From an uncultured Sphingomonas sp. (lineage in GTDB: Bacteria; Pseudomonadota; Alphaproteobacteria; Sphingomonadales; Sphingomonadaceae): 54,417 nucleotides of DNA. A model generated the notes under the pieces. The model saw only the letters and a list, made by a program, of their open reading frames with translations, was not told where the DNA came from and searched no databases. The position numbers and the translations under genes are program-made. Shown in pieces: positions 30,388 through 41,069 of this stretch; within the stretch, counting starts at the first letter, position 1; each line of letters opens with the position of its first letter. The stretch is taken from positions 1-54,417 of the forward strand of contig CAJYIX010000036.1 of NCBI GenBank assembly GCA_913775315.1, written 5' to 3'.

Positions 30388-31839
30388 CTACCCCTTCGGC
30401 CGGATCGCCTCGAACAGCGCGGCATATTCCCGCGCCGCATTTGCCCAGGACACATCCGTGGTCATGCCGTTGCGCTGGAGCCGCGCCCACGCCGCCGGCT
30501 CCTCCGCGAACATCGCCATAGCGCGCGTCAGCGCCGCGCGCAGCGACGCCGTCGAACCGCCCGCGAACTGGAATCCCGTCGCCACCCCCGCCGCGCGTGC
30601 ATAGGGGCTGGCGTCGATCACCGTATCGGCAAGCCCGCCCACCCGCGCGACGACCGGCACCGCGCCGTAGCGCAGCGCGTACATCTGCGTCAGGCCGCAC
30701 GGCTCGAACCGGCTGGGCATCAGGAATGCGTCGCAGCCGCCCTCGATCAGATGGGCCAGCGCTTCGTCATAGCCGATGCGAACGCCGACCGCGCCAGGAT
30801 GCGCGTCGGCGAGCGCATCGAACGCCGCCTCCAGCGCCGCATCGCCGCTTCCCAGCATCGCGAACTGCGCGCCGCGCGCGACCAGTTCGGGCATCAGCGG
30901 GGGCAGCAGGTCCATGCCCTTCTGTTCGGTCAGCCGCCCGACCGATCCGATCAGGAAAGCGCGCGGGTCTTCGTCGAGGCCGAAGGCGCGTTGCAACGCC
31001 GCCTTGTTCGCCGCGCGCCCGTCGATGTCGCTCGCGTCGAACCGTGCGGTCAGGGCGGGGTCGGTCGCGGGGTTCCACACCTCGGTATCGATGCCGTTGA
31101 GGATGCCCGACACCATGCGGCCGCGCCCGGCGAGCAGGCCGTGCAGCCCCATCCCGCCCGCCTCGCCCATGATCTCGGTCGCATAGGTGGGCGACACCGT
31201 CGTGATGCGATCGGCGAAGATCAGGGCCGCCTTCAGAAAGCTGATCGCCCCATGATATTCGATCCCGTCGAGCGCGAACGCCTCGGCCGGGAGCCCGAGC
31301 GGCCCGAGCAGCCATGCGGGGAACACGCCCTGAAACGCCAGGTTGTGGATCGTCGCGACGACGCCAGGCCGGCGCGCGGGTGGATCATAGTGCAGATACG
31401 CCGCCGCCAGCCCCGCCTGCCAGTCGTGAAGCTGGAGCACGTCATATTCGAGCCCGGCGACCCGCCCCGACCCCAGATCAGCCGCCGCGCGCGCGAAGGC
31501 AGCGAAACGCAGCGCATTGTCTTCCCAGTCCCGTCCGTCGGGGCCGAGATACGGGTTGCCCGGCCGCTCGAACAGATGCGGCGCATCGAGGACAATGAGG
31601 TCGAGCCCCGCCGCCTGCGCGCGCACCAGCGTCGCCGGCCCGCCCATCAGGTCGGCATAGGCGTGCAGCCGCTCGCCGTCGCCGACGGCATCCAGCACCG
31701 CGGGATAGCCGGGGACGAGCGTCGTCGTCGCGACCCCCTCCCCCGCAAGCGCCGCGGGCAGCGCGCCCGCCACGTCGGCCAACCCGCCGGTCTTGACCAG
31801 CGGATAGACCTCCGACGCGACCGACAGCAGCCGGATCAC
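30388..31839 (-). CDS. glgA: Glycogen synthase (GT5, ADP-glucose)
   Basis: GlgA elongates alpha-1,4-glucan chains from ADP-glucose in the cytoplasm. The 483-aa product has the N-terminal substrate motif [13 protein letters not shown] at residues 16-28. The Rossmann-like GT-B C-terminal domain contains [15 protein letters not shown], and the conserved [18 protein letters not shown] acceptor region includes the catalytic glutamate. Length is normal (E. coli 477). Its ATG overlaps the glgC stop by 4 bases (ATGA), so translation is coupled to ADP-glucose production. Confidence 0.96.
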   Translation of the reverse strand: MIRLLSVASEVYPLVKTGGLADVAGALPAALAGEGVATTTLVPGYPAVLDAVGDGERLHAYADLMGGPATLVRAQAAGLDLIVLDAPHLFERPGNPYLGPDGRDWEDNALRFAAFARAAADLGSGRVAGLEYDVLQLHDWQAGLAAAYLHYDPPARRPGVVATIHNLAFQGVFPAWLLGPLGLPAEAFALDGIEYHGAISFLKAALIFADRITTVSPTYATEIMGEAGGMGLHGLLAGRGRMVSGILNGIDTEVWNPATDPALTARFDASDIDGRAANKAALQRAFGLDEDPRAFLIGSVGRLTEQKGMDLLPPLMPELVARGAQFAMLGSGDAALEAAFDALADAHPGAVGVRIGYDEALAHLIEGGCDAFLMPSRFEPCGLTQMYALRYGAVPVVARVGGLADTVIDASPYARAAGVATGFQFAGGSTASLRAALTRAMAMFAEEPAAWARLQRNGMTTDVSWANAAREYAALFEAIRPKG

Positions 31840-33104
31840 GCCTTCAGCGCCTCGATCATCTTGGCGGTGATGAGGCAGATGCCGTTCTCGGTCCGGCGGA
31901 AGCGCGCGGCGTCGAGGACGGGGTCCTCGCCGACCACCAGCCCCTCGGGGATCTCCACCCCTCGATCGACGATCACGTTCTTGAGCCGCACCGACCGCCC
32001 GACCTTTACCCGCGGCATCAGCACCGCGTTGTCGATCGCCGAATAGCTGTTGATCCGGCAGCCGGTGAACAAGAGCGAATGGTGCAGCGACGCGCCCGAT
32101 ACGATGCAGTCGCCCGACACGAGCGACGAGATCGCCTCGCCCCGCCGCCCGTCCTCGTCATGGACGAACTTGGCCGGCGCGGTCATTTCCGAATAGGTCC
32201 AGATGGGCCATTCGCGGTCGTAGAGGTCGAGCGCGGGGACCGTGTTGGTCAGGTCGATGTTCGCCGCGAAGTAGGCATCGAGCGTCCCGACGTCGCGCCA
32301 GTACGGCTCGGCTTCCGGGCCGGACCGGAGCGCCGACTTGCTGAAATGATGCGCGCGCGCATTACCGTCGCGGACCAGCCGGGGGACGATATCCTTGCCG
32401 AAATCGTGGCTGCTGTTCGGGTCGGCCGCATCCTCGCGCAGGATCTCGGCGAGGAACTCGGTCTCGAAGACGTAGATGCCCATACTGGCGAGTGCGAGGT
32501 CGGGGTGGCCGGGCATCGCCGGCGGATCAGCGGGCTTTTCGAGGAAATCGACGATGCGGTCGTTCTCGTCGACATGCATCACGCCGAAGCCGACCGCCTC
32601 CATCCGCGGCACCTCGACACAGCCCACGGTGACGCTCGCACCGCTGTCGACATGCTCCTCCAGCATGACGCCATAGTCCTGCTTGTAGATATGGTCGCCG
32701 GCCAGAACTAGCGTGTATTTCGGCGCGTAGGAGCCGATGATGTCGAGGTTCTGATACACCGCGTCGGCGGTGCCGAGATACCAGTTCTCCTCCGACACGC
32801 GCTGGCTGGCGGGCAGGATGTCGAAGCTCTCGTTGCGCTCGTTGCGAAAGAAGCTCCAGCCGTTCTGAAGGTGGCGGATGAGGCTGTGCGCCTTGTACTG
32901 CGTCGCCACGCCGATGCGCGGGATGCCCGAATTGAGCGCGTTGGACAAAGCGAAATCGATGATCCGCGTCTTGCCGCCGAAATAGACCGCCGGCTTGGCG
33001 CGGATGTCGGTGAGTTCCATCAGCCGGCTTCCGCGGCCGCCGGCCAGAACGATGGCCATCGCCTGGCGCGTGACCAGACCCCGTAATGTTGCACTTGGCG
33101 GCAT
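31836..33104 (-). CDS. glgC: Glucose-1-phosphate adenylyltransferase (ADP-glucose pyrophosphorylase)
   Basis: GlgC makes ADP-glucose from glucose-1-phosphate and ATP, the committed step of glycogen synthesis, and is usually allosterically controlled. The 422-aa product has the nucleotide motif [13 protein letters not shown], the [20 protein letters not shown] block, [10 protein letters not shown], and the C-terminal left-handed beta-helix. ATG 33104 is chosen because GAGGGG lies about eight bases upstream, while the open frame to 33158 adds a non-family extension. It is the first gene of glgC-glgA and is divergent from glgB across 133 bases. That gap should contain both promoters, though I could not pick out confident -10/-35 boxes. 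Confidence 0.96.
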   Translation of the reverse strand: MPPSATLRGLVTRQAMAIVLAGGRGSRLMELTDIRAKPAVYFGGKTRIIDFALSNALNSGIPRIGVATQYKAHSLIRHLQNGWSFFRNERNESFDILPASQRVSEENWYLGTADAVYQNLDIIGSYAPKYTLVLAGDHIYKQDYGVMLEEHVDSGASVTVGCVEVPRMEAVGFGVMHVDENDRIVDFLEKPADPPAMPGHPDLALASMGIYVFETEFLAEILREDAADPNSSHDFGKDIVPRLVRDGNARAHHFSKSALRSGPEAEPYWRDVGTLDAYFAANIDLTNTVPALDLYDREWPIWTYSEMTAPAKFVHDEDGRRGEAISSLVSGDCIVSGASLHHSLLFTGCRINSYSAIDNAVLMPRVKVGRSVRLKNVIVDRGVEIPEGLVVGEDPVLDAARFRRTENGICLITAKMIEALKA

Positions 33105-33237
33105 CGTTTCCCCCCTCGCCTGTCGGCGTAGAGCGCGGCGGGGCGGCGCAAGTTCCACGGCCTTTGCGATAAATCGAAGGCGATGGCACTTCTTCGCACG
33201 CGCAGCGTTCGGGGGAACTTAGGCGATTGGGGGTCGC

Positions 33238-35379
33238 ATGGGGCAAGTATTTTCGAGCGAACTGCACTGGCTTCGCGATCCGTTCGCGTTTCTCGGCCGG
33301 CACGATGGCGTGGTTCGCACCTTTCAGCCGGGCGCCGAGCGGGTCACGCTGATCGCGGACGGCAGCGAAAGCGAGCTGCAACCCGTTGGGCAACAAGGGC
33401 TTTTTACCGGCCCCGCGTCCGCCGGCGCCTATCGCCTGCGCATCGGATGGCCCGGCGGCGGGACGAGCGAGGCAGCGGACCCGTACGCCTTTGCACCACA
33501 ACTCGGTGACCTCGACCTGCACCTGCTGCGCGAAGGGTCGCACTGGGACCTGCCGCTGCGGCTCGGCGCCAATGTCGGTTCGGTGGATGGGGTCGAGGGC
33601 ACGCGATTCGCGGTCTGGGCGCCGAACGCGCAGAGCGTAAGCGTCGTCGGTGATTTCAACGGATGGGACGCGCGGCGGTTGCCGATGCGGCTGCGCCACG
33701 ACGGCGGGGTTTGGGAGCTGTTCGTCCCCGGCGTCAGTGCGGGCGCGCGGTACAAGTTCGCGGTGCTCGGTGCCGATGGCGTGCTGCGCGAGAAGGCCGA
33801 TCCGCTGGCACGTGCGACCGAGCATCCGCCCGCCACCGGATCGATCGTTGCGCCGCCGCCCGACTTCGCATGGACCGACGCCGACTGGATGGCGGGGCGC
33901 GGCGATCGCCAGCACCCCGGCGCGCCGATCTCGATCTACGAGATGCATGCCGGATCGTGGCGACGGCCGTGGCATGGCGGCGAGCACGACTGGGACGCGC
34001 TTGCCGACCAGCTCATCCCCTACCTGACCGACATGGGCTTCACCCATGTCGAGCTGATGCCGATCGCCGAGCATCCGTTCGGCGGGTCGTGGGGGTATCA
34101 GCCGCTGTCGCCTTTCGCGCCATCCGCCCGCTATGGCGACGCGGCGGGGTTCGCGCGGTTCGTCGATCGCTGTCACGCCGCGCGGATCGGCGTCATCATC
34201 GACTGGGTGCCCGCGCACTTCCCTTCCGATGCGCACGGCTTCGCCCGGTTCGACGGCACCGCACTCTACGAGCATGAGGACCCGCGCGAGGGCTATCACC
34301 CCGACTGGAACACGCTGATCTTCAACCTCGGCCGGCGCGAGGTGGCGGGGATGCTGATCGCCTCGGCGCTCTGGTGGCTCGAACAGTTCCACGTCGATGC
34401 GCTGCGCGTCGATGCCGTCGCCTCGATGCTCTACCGCGACTACAGCCGGCGCGAGGGCGAGTGGGTGCCCAACATCCATGGCGGGCGCGAGAATCTCGAA
34501 TCGATCGCCTTCCTGCGCCGGATGAACGAGGCGGTGGCCGAGCGCTGCCCCGGCGCGATCACCATCGCCGAGGAATCGACCGCCTTCCCCGGCGTGACTG
34601 CGCCGACCGACCATGGCGGCCTCGGTTTCACCTTCAAGTGGAACATGGGGTGGATGAACGACACGCTTCGCTATGTCGAAGAGGATCCGATCAACCGCCG
34701 CTGGCACCACGGCCTGATGACGTTCGGCCCGGTCTATGCCTTTTCCGAGAAGTTCGTTTTGCCGCTCAGCCATGACGAGGTGGTGCACGGCAAGGGATCG
34801 CTGATCGCCAAGATGCCCGGCGACCCGTGGCAGAAATTCGCCAATCTGCGCGCCTATCTCGCCTTCATGTGGGCGCATCCGGGCAAGAAACTGCTCTTCA
34901 TGGGTGGCGAGATCGCGCAGTGGCACGAGTGGAGCCATGACGGGCAGCTCGACTGGGCCGCGCTCGCCGATCCCAACCATGCCGGCGTTCAGGCGCTCGT
35001 CCAGGACCTCAACGCGCTTTATCGCGCGGAGGGATCGCTTCATCAGAGCGATGCCGACGAGCGCGGCTTCGCCTGGGCGGTGGGCGACGACGCGGCAAAC
35101 AGCGTTTTCGCCTTTCATCGTCGCTCGGCCTATGGCGCGCCGCCGCTCCTGTGCGTCGTCAACATGACGCCGGTGCCGCGCCACGGATACCGGATCGGCG
35201 TCGAGGCGGGGCGCTGGACGCTCGCGCTCAATTCGGACGACCCGCGTTATGCCGGCAGCGGCCTCGACACGCCCGCCGCCTACGACGCCGAGCCGCACGC
35301 CGCGCACGGCCACGACCATTCGATCGAGCTGACAATGCCGCCGCTGGCGACCATCGTCCTTCGCCATCATGGAGCATGA
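33238..35379 (+). CDS. glgB: 1,4-alpha-glucan branching enzyme (GH13, CBM48)
   Basis: GlgB cuts alpha-1,4 chains and re-joins them as alpha-1,6 branches in glycogen. The 713-aa product has two N-terminal beta domains, including a CBM48 ([20 protein letters not shown]). The GH13 barrel then shows DWVPAHFP (conserved region I), the nucleophile in [12 protein letters not shown], the acid/base in [14 protein letters not shown], and [14 protein letters not shown] with the conserved His-Asp. Length is close to E. coli GlgB (728). It opens the five-gene set glgB-glgX-treZ-malQ-treY, and its last 11 bases overlap glgX. Confidence 0.96.
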   Translation: MGQVFSSELHWLRDPFAFLGRHDGVVRTFQPGAERVTLIADGSESELQPVGQQGLFTGPASAGAYRLRIGWPGGGTSEAADPYAFAPQLGDLDLHLLREGSHWDLPLRLGANVGSVDGVEGTRFAVWAPNAQSVSVVGDFNGWDARRLPMRLRHDGGVWELFVPGVSAGARYKFAVLGADGVLREKADPLARATEHPPATGSIVAPPPDFAWTDADWMAGRGDRQHPGAPISIYEMHAGSWRRPWHGGEHDWDALADQLIPYLTDMGFTHVELMPIAEHPFGGSWGYQPLSPFAPSARYGDAAGFARFVDRCHAARIGVIIDWVPAHFPSDAHGFARFDGTALYEHEDPREGYHPDWNTLIFNLGRREVAGMLIASALWWLEQFHVDALRVDAVASMLYRDYSRREGEWVPNIHGGRENLESIAFLRRMNEAVAERCPGAITIAEESTAFPGVTAPTDHGGLGFTFKWNMGWMNDTLRYVEEDPINRRWHHGLMTFGPVYAFSEKFVLPLSHDEVVHGKGSLIAKMPGDPWQKFANLRAYLAFMWAHPGKKLLFMGGEIAQWHEWSHDGQLDWAALADPNHAGVQALVQDLNALYRAEGSLHQSDADERGFAWAVGDDAANSVFAFHRRSAYGAPPLLCVVNMTPVPRHGYRIGVEAGRWTLALNSDDPRYAGSGLDTPAAYDAEPHAAHGHDHSIELTMPPLATIVLRHHGA

Positions 35380-37486
35380 CCCCTTGACCCGCATTCCCGA
35401 TCGCCTCGAAAGCGGCGCTCCCTATCCCCTGGGTGCCACCTTCGACGGGCTGGGCGTCAATTTCGCCGTCTTCTCCGCCCATGCCGAGAAGATCGAATTG
35501 TGCCTGTTTGACGAGACCGGGCGACAGGAGATCGCGCGCCTCGAGCTCCCCGAATGGACCGACGAGGTGTGGCACGGCTATCTGCCCGATGCACGGCCGG
35601 GCCAGCTCTACGGCTTTCGCGCGCACGGGGCGTACGAACCCGAACAGGGCCACCGCTTCAACCCCAACAAGCTGCTGCTCGACCCCTATACCAAGCGCAC
35701 CTTCGGCCGCGTTCGCTGGAGCGATGCGCTGCACGGCTATCGCGTCGCGTCCCCGCGCGCCGACTTGAGCTTCGACCGCCGCGACAGCGCACCCGCGATG
35801 CCCAAGTCGGTGGTCGTCGCCGACAGCTTCGATTGGGGCGACGACCGCCGCCCCAACACGCCCTGGTCCGAAACGGTGATCTACGAGGCGCACGTGAAGG
35901 GCCTCACCCGCCTGATGGAGACCGTGCCAGCGACCGAGCGCGGCACCTATCGCGCGCTGAGCCACCCCGACGTGATCGCGCATCTCCAACGGCTCGGCAT
36001 CACCGCGATCGAGCTGATGCCCGTCCACGGCTTCGTCCAGGACCGGTTCCTGAAGGAAAAGGGGCTGGTCAATTACTGGGGTTACAACAGCCTCGCCTTC
36101 TTTGCGCCCGAGGCCCGCTACCTGGGGCGCGGCGATGCCGACGACCTGCGCCTCGCCGTCCGCCGGTTTCACGCCGCGGGGATCGAGGTAATCCTCGATG
36201 TCGTCTACAACCATACCGCCGAGGGGAGCGAGATGGGGCAGACGATGTGCTTCCGCGGCCTCGACAACGCGACCTATTACCGGCTGCAAAAGGACAATCC
36301 GCGCTACTGCGTGAACGATACCGGCACCGGCAACACGCTCAACCTCGACCAGCCGCGCGTGCTTCAGATGGTGATGGATTCGCTGCGCCACTGGGCGGAA
36401 AGCTATCGCATCGACGGCTTTCGCTTCGATCTGGGCGCGACGCTGGGCCGCACCGGCGACGGCGCGTTCGATCCGGGCGCGAGCTTCTTCGACGCGCTGC
36501 GCCAGGACCCGGTGCTCGGCCGGGTGAAGCTGATCTCGGAGCCGTGGGACATCGGGCCGGGCGGCTATCAGCTCGGCAACCATCCGCCGGGCTTCGCCGA
36601 ATGGAACGACAAGTTCCGTGACAGCACCCGCCGCTTCTGGAAAGGCGATGCGGGCGTGCGGCCCGAGTTCGCCGCCCGCATCCTCGGCTCCGGCGATCTC
36701 TTCGACCGGCGCGCGCGGCGGCCCTGGGCCAGCGTCAATTTCGTCGCCAGCCATGACGGCCAGCCGCTCACCGACATCACCCGCTACGAACATCGCCACA
36801 ACGAGGCGAATGGCGAGGACAATCGCGACGGCCATTCCGAGAACCTGTCGTGCAACTGGGGGGTCGAGGGGCCGACCGACGACCCGGCGATCAACGCGGT
36901 GCGCGACCGCGTGCGCCGATCGATGCTCGTCACGTTGCTCGCCTCGCTCGGCACGCCGATGTTGCTGGCGGGCGACGAGTTCGGGCGGACGCAGATGGGC
37001 AACAACAACGCCTATTGTCAGGACAACGAGATCAGTTGGCTCGACTGGAAGCAGGCGGCGAGTGCGGAGGGACAGAACCTCACGCACTTCGTCCGCCGCC
37101 TGATCCTGATCCGCCGGCACTATCCGCTCGTCCGCTCGGCGACGTTCCTCTATGGCGAGGAGATCGCGCCCGGCATCCGCAACATCGACTGGTTCGACGA
37201 GCGCGGACTGCAACTCTCGCCCGAGGATTGGCAAAATCCGGTCGGCAAGGCGCTGGTGATGCGCCGCGCCGCGATCCGCGAGGACGGGAGCTTCGAGGCG
37301 ATCACGATGCTGATGAACGGGTCGGAGGCACCGTTGACCTTCAAGCTGCCCGAGCCGCACCACCATCGCCGGCTGCTGGTCGACAGCGCCGATACCGAGA
37401 TCGGTGAATACGACCTCGACGGCCCCGAAATCGAGGTAAAGGATCGCGCCGCGGTGCTGATCTACGCGAGCGGCCCCGTCGAATGA
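35369..37486 (+). CDS. glgX: Glycogen debranching enzyme (GH13 isoamylase type)
   Basis: GlgX hydrolyses alpha-1,6 branches of phosphorylase-limit glycogen, releasing malto-oligosaccharides. The 705-aa product has an N-terminal CBM48 and a barrel. Conserved regions are [12 protein letters not shown], the nucleophile in [13 protein letters not shown], the acid/base in [16 protein letters not shown], and [13 protein letters not shown] with [12 protein letters not shown], typical of GlgX. ATG 35369 gives an 11-base overlap with glgB; later in-frame starts are possible. The stop overlaps treZ by 4 bases. The oligosaccharides it frees are the substrates of MalQ and TreY encoded directly downstream. 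TreX-type activity is equally compatible. Confidence 0.93.
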   Translation: MEHDPLTRIPDRLESGAPYPLGATFDGLGVNFAVFSAHAEKIELCLFDETGRQEIARLELPEWTDEVWHGYLPDARPGQLYGFRAHGAYEPEQGHRFNPNKLLLDPYTKRTFGRVRWSDALHGYRVASPRADLSFDRRDSAPAMPKSVVVADSFDWGDDRRPNTPWSETVIYEAHVKGLTRLMETVPATERGTYRALSHPDVIAHLQRLGITAIELMPVHGFVQDRFLKEKGLVNYWGYNSLAFFAPEARYLGRGDADDLRLAVRRFHAAGIEVILDVVYNHTAEGSEMGQTMCFRGLDNATYYRLQKDNPRYCVNDTGTGNTLNLDQPRVLQMVMDSLRHWAESYRIDGFRFDLGATLGRTGDGAFDPGASFFDALRQDPVLGRVKLISEPWDIGPGGYQLGNHPPGFAEWNDKFRDSTRRFWKGDAGVRPEFAARILGSGDLFDRRARRPWASVNFVASHDGQPLTDITRYEHRHNEANGEDNRDGHSENLSCNWGVEGPTDDPAINAVRDRVRRSMLVTLLASLGTPMLLAGDEFGRTQMGNNNAYCQDNEISWLDWKQAASAEGQNLTHFVRRLILIRRHYPLVRSATFLYGEEIAPGIRNIDWFDERGLQLSPEDWQNPVGKALVMRRAAIREDGSFEAITMLMNGSEAPLTFKLPEPHHHRRLLVDSADTEIGEYDLDGPEIEVKDRAAVLIYASGPVE

Positions 37487-39189
37487 GGTGTGGACCGGAG
37501 CCGCTGGCGGGCGGCGGGACGCGCTTCGCGATCTGGGCGCCGGGCGTCGAGGCGCTGACGCTGGAGATCGAGGGAACCGATCAGGTACCGATGACGCCGG
37601 AGGCGGAGGGCTGGTTCGCCGCTGACACCCCCGCGGGACCGGGCTCGCACTATCGCTTTCGCCTGCCCGACGGCACCGCGGTCCCGGACCCTGCCAGCCG
37701 CGCGCAGGCGGGCGACGTGCATGGCTGGAGCGTCGTCACCGACCCCGCAGCCTATGAATGGCGAGAGACCGGCTGGCGCGGGCGGCCATGGACCGAAGCT
37801 GTGATCCAAGAGGTGCATGTCGGTGTGCTCGGCGGCTATAAGGGCGTCGCCGAGCGGCTGGACGCGATCGCCGCGACCGGCTTCACCGCGATCGAGCTGA
37901 TGCCGCTCGCCGCCACGGGTGGTATGCGCAACTGGGGCTATGACGGGGTGCTGCCCTATGCGCCCAATGCCGCCTATGGTTCGCCCGACGAACTCAAGGC
38001 GCTGGTGGACGCGGCCCATGCCCGCGGGCTGACGGTCTTTCTCGACGTCGTCTACAATCACTTCGGCCCCGACGGAAATTACCTCCCCGCCTATGCGCCC
38101 GACTTCTTCAAGTTCGACGTCCACACGCCCTGGGGCGGCGCGATCGACTTCGGGCGCGAGCCCGTGGCGCGCTTCTTCATCGACAATGCGCTTTACTGGT
38201 TGGGCGAAATGGGCTTCGACGGCCTGCGCCTCGATGCCGTCCACGCGATCGGCGACAATGCGTTCCTCGACCGGCTGTCGCACGAGGTCCGCACCGCTTT
38301 CCCCGACCGCCACGTCCATCTTGTGCTCGAGAACGAGCATAACGACCCCGACCGGCTGGCCGGCGCCTATGACGCGCAGTGGAACGACGATTTCCACAAC
38401 GTCCTCCACGTCCTTCTGACCGGCGAAACCCACGGCTATTACCGCGACTTCGCCGAGGCACCCGAGGAGAAGCTCGCCCGCTGCCTGTCCGACGGCTTCA
38501 TCTACCAGGGACAGGGTTCACCCAACCAGAAAGGCAAGCCGCGGGGGGCGCCGAGCAGGCACCTGTCGCCCATCCGCTTCGTCAGCTTCCTCCAGAATCA
38601 CGACCAGATCGGCAACCGCGCGATGGGCGAGCGGCTGACGCGGCTGACCGACCCTGCGCGGCTCCGCGCGGCGACGGCGCTGCTGCTGCTCTGCCCGCAG
38701 GTGCCGCTGACGTTCATGGGGGATGAAGTCGGGTCGGAGGCGCCGTTTCTGTTCTTCACCGATTTCCACGACGAGCTCGCTGATGCGGTGCGGAACGGTC
38801 GCCGGAGCGAGTTCGCCGGCCATCCAGGCTTCGGCGACGAGGAAGCCCGCGAGGCGATCCCCGACCCCAATGCCTGCACGACGTTCGAGGCGTCGCGCCC
38901 CCTGCCCGGTCGCGAAGCGGCGGCGTGGCAGGCGCTCTATCGCAACCTGCTGACGATCCGGCATGAGCGGATCGTGCCGCTGTTGACCGACGCGATGGCG
39001 ATCGGGGCCGAGGTCATCGGCGACCGCGCCGTCCGCGCGCGCTGGCAATTGGGCGAGGCGGTGCTGACGCTGGCGATCAACCTGGGCGACGCGCCGGTCG
39101 CCGCGACGGGTGAAGGCGAGCGGTTGTTCGCACTTGGCGATTGCGGCGACATGCTTCCGCCCGCGTCCTTTGCAGCGTGGCTTACGTGA
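37483..39189 (+). CDS. treZ: Malto-oligosyltrehalose trehalohydrolase (GH13)
   Basis: TreZ cleaves trehalose from the end of maltooligosyl-trehalose made by TreY. The 568-aa product has the short N-terminal beta domain (FAIWAPGVEALTLEIEG) and a GH13 barrel. It shows GYDGVLPYAPNAAYGSP, FLDVVYNHFGPDGNY, the nucleophile in DGLRLDAVHAI, the acid/base in HLVLENEHND, and FLQNHDQIGNRAMGE. FGPDGNYLPAYAPDFF is characteristic of TreZ over other GH13 enzymes. The ATG overlaps the glgX stop by 4 bases. The TGA overlaps the GTG start of malQ, which separates treZ from its partner treY by one gene. No signal peptide is present. Confidence 0.94.
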   Translation: MRCGPEPLAGGGTRFAIWAPGVEALTLEIEGTDQVPMTPEAEGWFAADTPAGPGSHYRFRLPDGTAVPDPASRAQAGDVHGWSVVTDPAAYEWRETGWRGRPWTEAVIQEVHVGVLGGYKGVAERLDAIAATGFTAIELMPLAATGGMRNWGYDGVLPYAPNAAYGSPDELKALVDAAHARGLTVFLDVVYNHFGPDGNYLPAYAPDFFKFDVHTPWGGAIDFGREPVARFFIDNALYWLGEMGFDGLRLDAVHAIGDNAFLDRLSHEVRTAFPDRHVHLVLENEHNDPDRLAGAYDAQWNDDFHNVLHVLLTGETHGYYRDFAEAPEEKLARCLSDGFIYQGQGSPNQKGKPRGAPSRHLSPIRFVSFLQNHDQIGNRAMGERLTRLTDPARLRAATALLLLCPQVPLTFMGDEVGSEAPFLFFTDFHDELADAVRNGRRSEFAGHPGFGDEEAREAIPDPNACTTFEASRPLPGREAAAWQALYRNLLTIRHERIVPLLTDAMAIGAEVIGDRAVRARWQLGEAVLTLAINLGDAPVAATGEGERLFALGDCGDMLPPASFAAWLT

Positions 39190-41069
39190 GCGACGACGCC
39201 GTCCGCCAGCTTGCCGAAGCGGCGGGCGTCTTGATCGACTGGGAAGATGCGGACGGCCAGCCGCAGCGCGTGTCGGTCGAGAGCCTGCGCGCGGTCCTGT
39301 CGGGTCTCGACCTCGACTGCAGCAGCGCCGGGCAATGCGTCGACAGCCTCGCGCGGCTACACGCCGAGACTGCCGAGACGTGCCGCGTCGTCGATGCCGG
39401 CACCCCGCTGACCGGGTTCGAGGGGCCGGCGCGGCTGATCCTCGAAAGCGGATCGGTGATCGACGTGCAGCCAGGCAGCCCCGTGCAGGCGATCGGCTAT
39501 CACCGGCTCGAACATCGCGGCGGCGAGATCGAGCTGATCGTCGCCCCGCCCCGCGGCGCGGCGCTCGATCCCGGCGAGCGGCTGTGGGGCACCGCGGTCC
39601 AGCTCTATTCGCTGCGCGGGGGCGGCGCGATCGGCGACTTCGCGGCGCTTGCCGACTTCGCGGGAGAGGCTGCGCGCGCGGGCGCCGACGCACTGATGCT
39701 CAGCCCCGTCCATGCGCTCTTCACGGCCGACCCGAGCCGCTACAGCCCCTATTCGCCATCGAGCCGCCGCTTCCTCAACCCATGGTACGCGCCCGTCGAC
39801 GCGCCCGACCTCGGCGGCGACCTGATTGACTGGCCGAGCGCGGTCGACGCGCGGATGGCGGCGCTGCGCCGCAACTTCGAAACGCCCGATCCTGCCTTCA
39901 ACCAGTACCGGGTGAAAGCAAGCGTCGACCAGCGCCGCCATGCGTTGTTCGAGGCGCTGTTAGCGCATTTCGGCGAACGGGGCTGGCAGGACTGGCCCGC
40001 CGCCTATCACGACCCCGCCGGCGAGGCCGCCACCGCGTTCGCGCGCGAGCATGAGGCCGAGATCGACTTCCACCTGTTCGCCCAGTGGCGCGCCGAAACC
40101 GCGCTCGCCCGCGCTGCCGAGGCGGCCGGGGACATGCGCATCGGCCTCGTCACCGACATCGCCGTGGGCATCGATGCAGGGGGCAGCCACGCCTGGACCG
40201 CGGGGGACGAGCTGATGCTCGGCATCGGCATCGGCGCGCCGCCCGACGCGTTTCAGGCGGCGGGGCAGAATTGGGGCATCACCAGCTTCTCGCCCGTCGC
40301 TTTGCAAGCCAAGCACTATCGCCCCTTCATCGACCTGCTGCGCAGCGCGATGGCGCATGCCGGGGGTATCCGCATCGACCATGCGCTGGGCCTGCGCCGG
40401 TTGTGGGTGGTCCCGAATGGTGCCTCGCCCCTCGATGGCGCGTATCTGCGCCAGCCCGAGGATGCGCTGCTCCGCCTCATCGCGCTAGAGAGTACGCGGG
40501 CGAAGGCGATCGTGATCGGCGAGGATCTGGGCGTCGTCCCGCCCGGCCTGCGCGAGGCGCTGACCGCGCGCGGCATCCTCGGCATGCGCGTGCTGCCGTT
40601 CGAGCGGACGAAGGACGGCGGCTTCGTCGCCGCTGCCGACTACGATGCCGAGGTGGTGGCGATGACGAGCACCCACGACCTCGCCCCTGTGGCGGGCTGG
40701 TGGCGGGGCACCGACCTTCAATGGCGTGCCGAACTGGCGGGCGAAGAACCCGACCTAGACAGCCGCGCCACCGAACGTCAGGCATTCTGGACCGCCGCTA
40801 CCGACGCGCAGGTGGCGGAGGGTGCGATACCCGACGCGCCCAAAGCCGCCGTCGACGCCGCCGCCGCGTTCGTCGCCGCGACGCCCGCGCAGCTCGCGAT
40901 CGTGCCGGTCGAGGACCTCATCGGCCTCGACCAGGCACCCAACCTGCCCGGCACGGTGGACGAGCACCCCAACTGGCGCCGCCGCCTGCCCGCCCCCGCC
41001 GCCGACCTGTTCGCGAGGCGCGACGTCACCGCCCGCATCGAGCGCATCAAGAAGGAACGCCGGCGATGA
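39186..41069 (+). CDS. malQ: 4-alpha-glucanotransferase (GH77, amylomaltase)
   Basis: MalQ disproportionates malto-oligosaccharides, lengthening some and releasing glucose. That would make chains long enough for TreY. The 627-aa product shows YSPYSPSSRRFLNPWY near residue 195, TDIAVGIDAGGSHAW, the nucleophile-containing RIDHALGLRRLWVVP, and IVIGEDLGVVPPGLREAL with the acid/base. TSTHDLAPVAGWW follows with the stabiliser aspartate. GTG 39186 is chosen (first residues VSDDAVRQL) because it gives a 4-base GTGA overlap with treZ; the frame is open further upstream inside treZ. The stop overlaps treY by 4 bases. Confidence 0.93.
   Translation: MSDDAVRQLAEAAGVLIDWEDADGQPQRVSVESLRAVLSGLDLDCSSAGQCVDSLARLHAETAETCRVVDAGTPLTGFEGPARLILESGSVIDVQPGSPVQAIGYHRLEHRGGEIELIVAPPRGAALDPGERLWGTAVQLYSLRGGGAIGDFAALADFAGEAARAGADALMLSPVHALFTADPSRYSPYSPSSRRFLNPWYAPVDAPDLGGDLIDWPSAVDARMAALRRNFETPDPAFNQYRVKASVDQRRHALFEALLAHFGERGWQDWPAAYHDPAGEAATAFAREHEAEIDFHLFAQWRAETALARAAEAAGDMRIGLVTDIAVGIDAGGSHAWTAGDELMLGIGIGAPPDAFQAAGQNWGITSFSPVALQAKHYRPFIDLLRSAMAHAGGIRIDHALGLRRLWVVPNGASPLDGAYLRQPEDALLRLIALESTRAKAIVIGEDLGVVPPGLREALTARGILGMRVLPFERTKDGGFVAAADYDAEVVAMTSTHDLAPVAGWWRGTDLQWRAELAGEEPDLDSRATERQAFWTAATDAQVAEGAIPDAPKAAVDAAAAFVAATPAQLAIVPVEDLIGLDQAPNLPGTVDEHPNWRRRLPAPAADLFARRDVTARIERIKKERRR

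Noticed and set aside
32527-35394. 955-codon open frame opposite glgB and glgC
   Set aside because: It is a composition artefact of high-GC codons. It spans two unrelated genes and the divergent promoter region, which a real gene would not.
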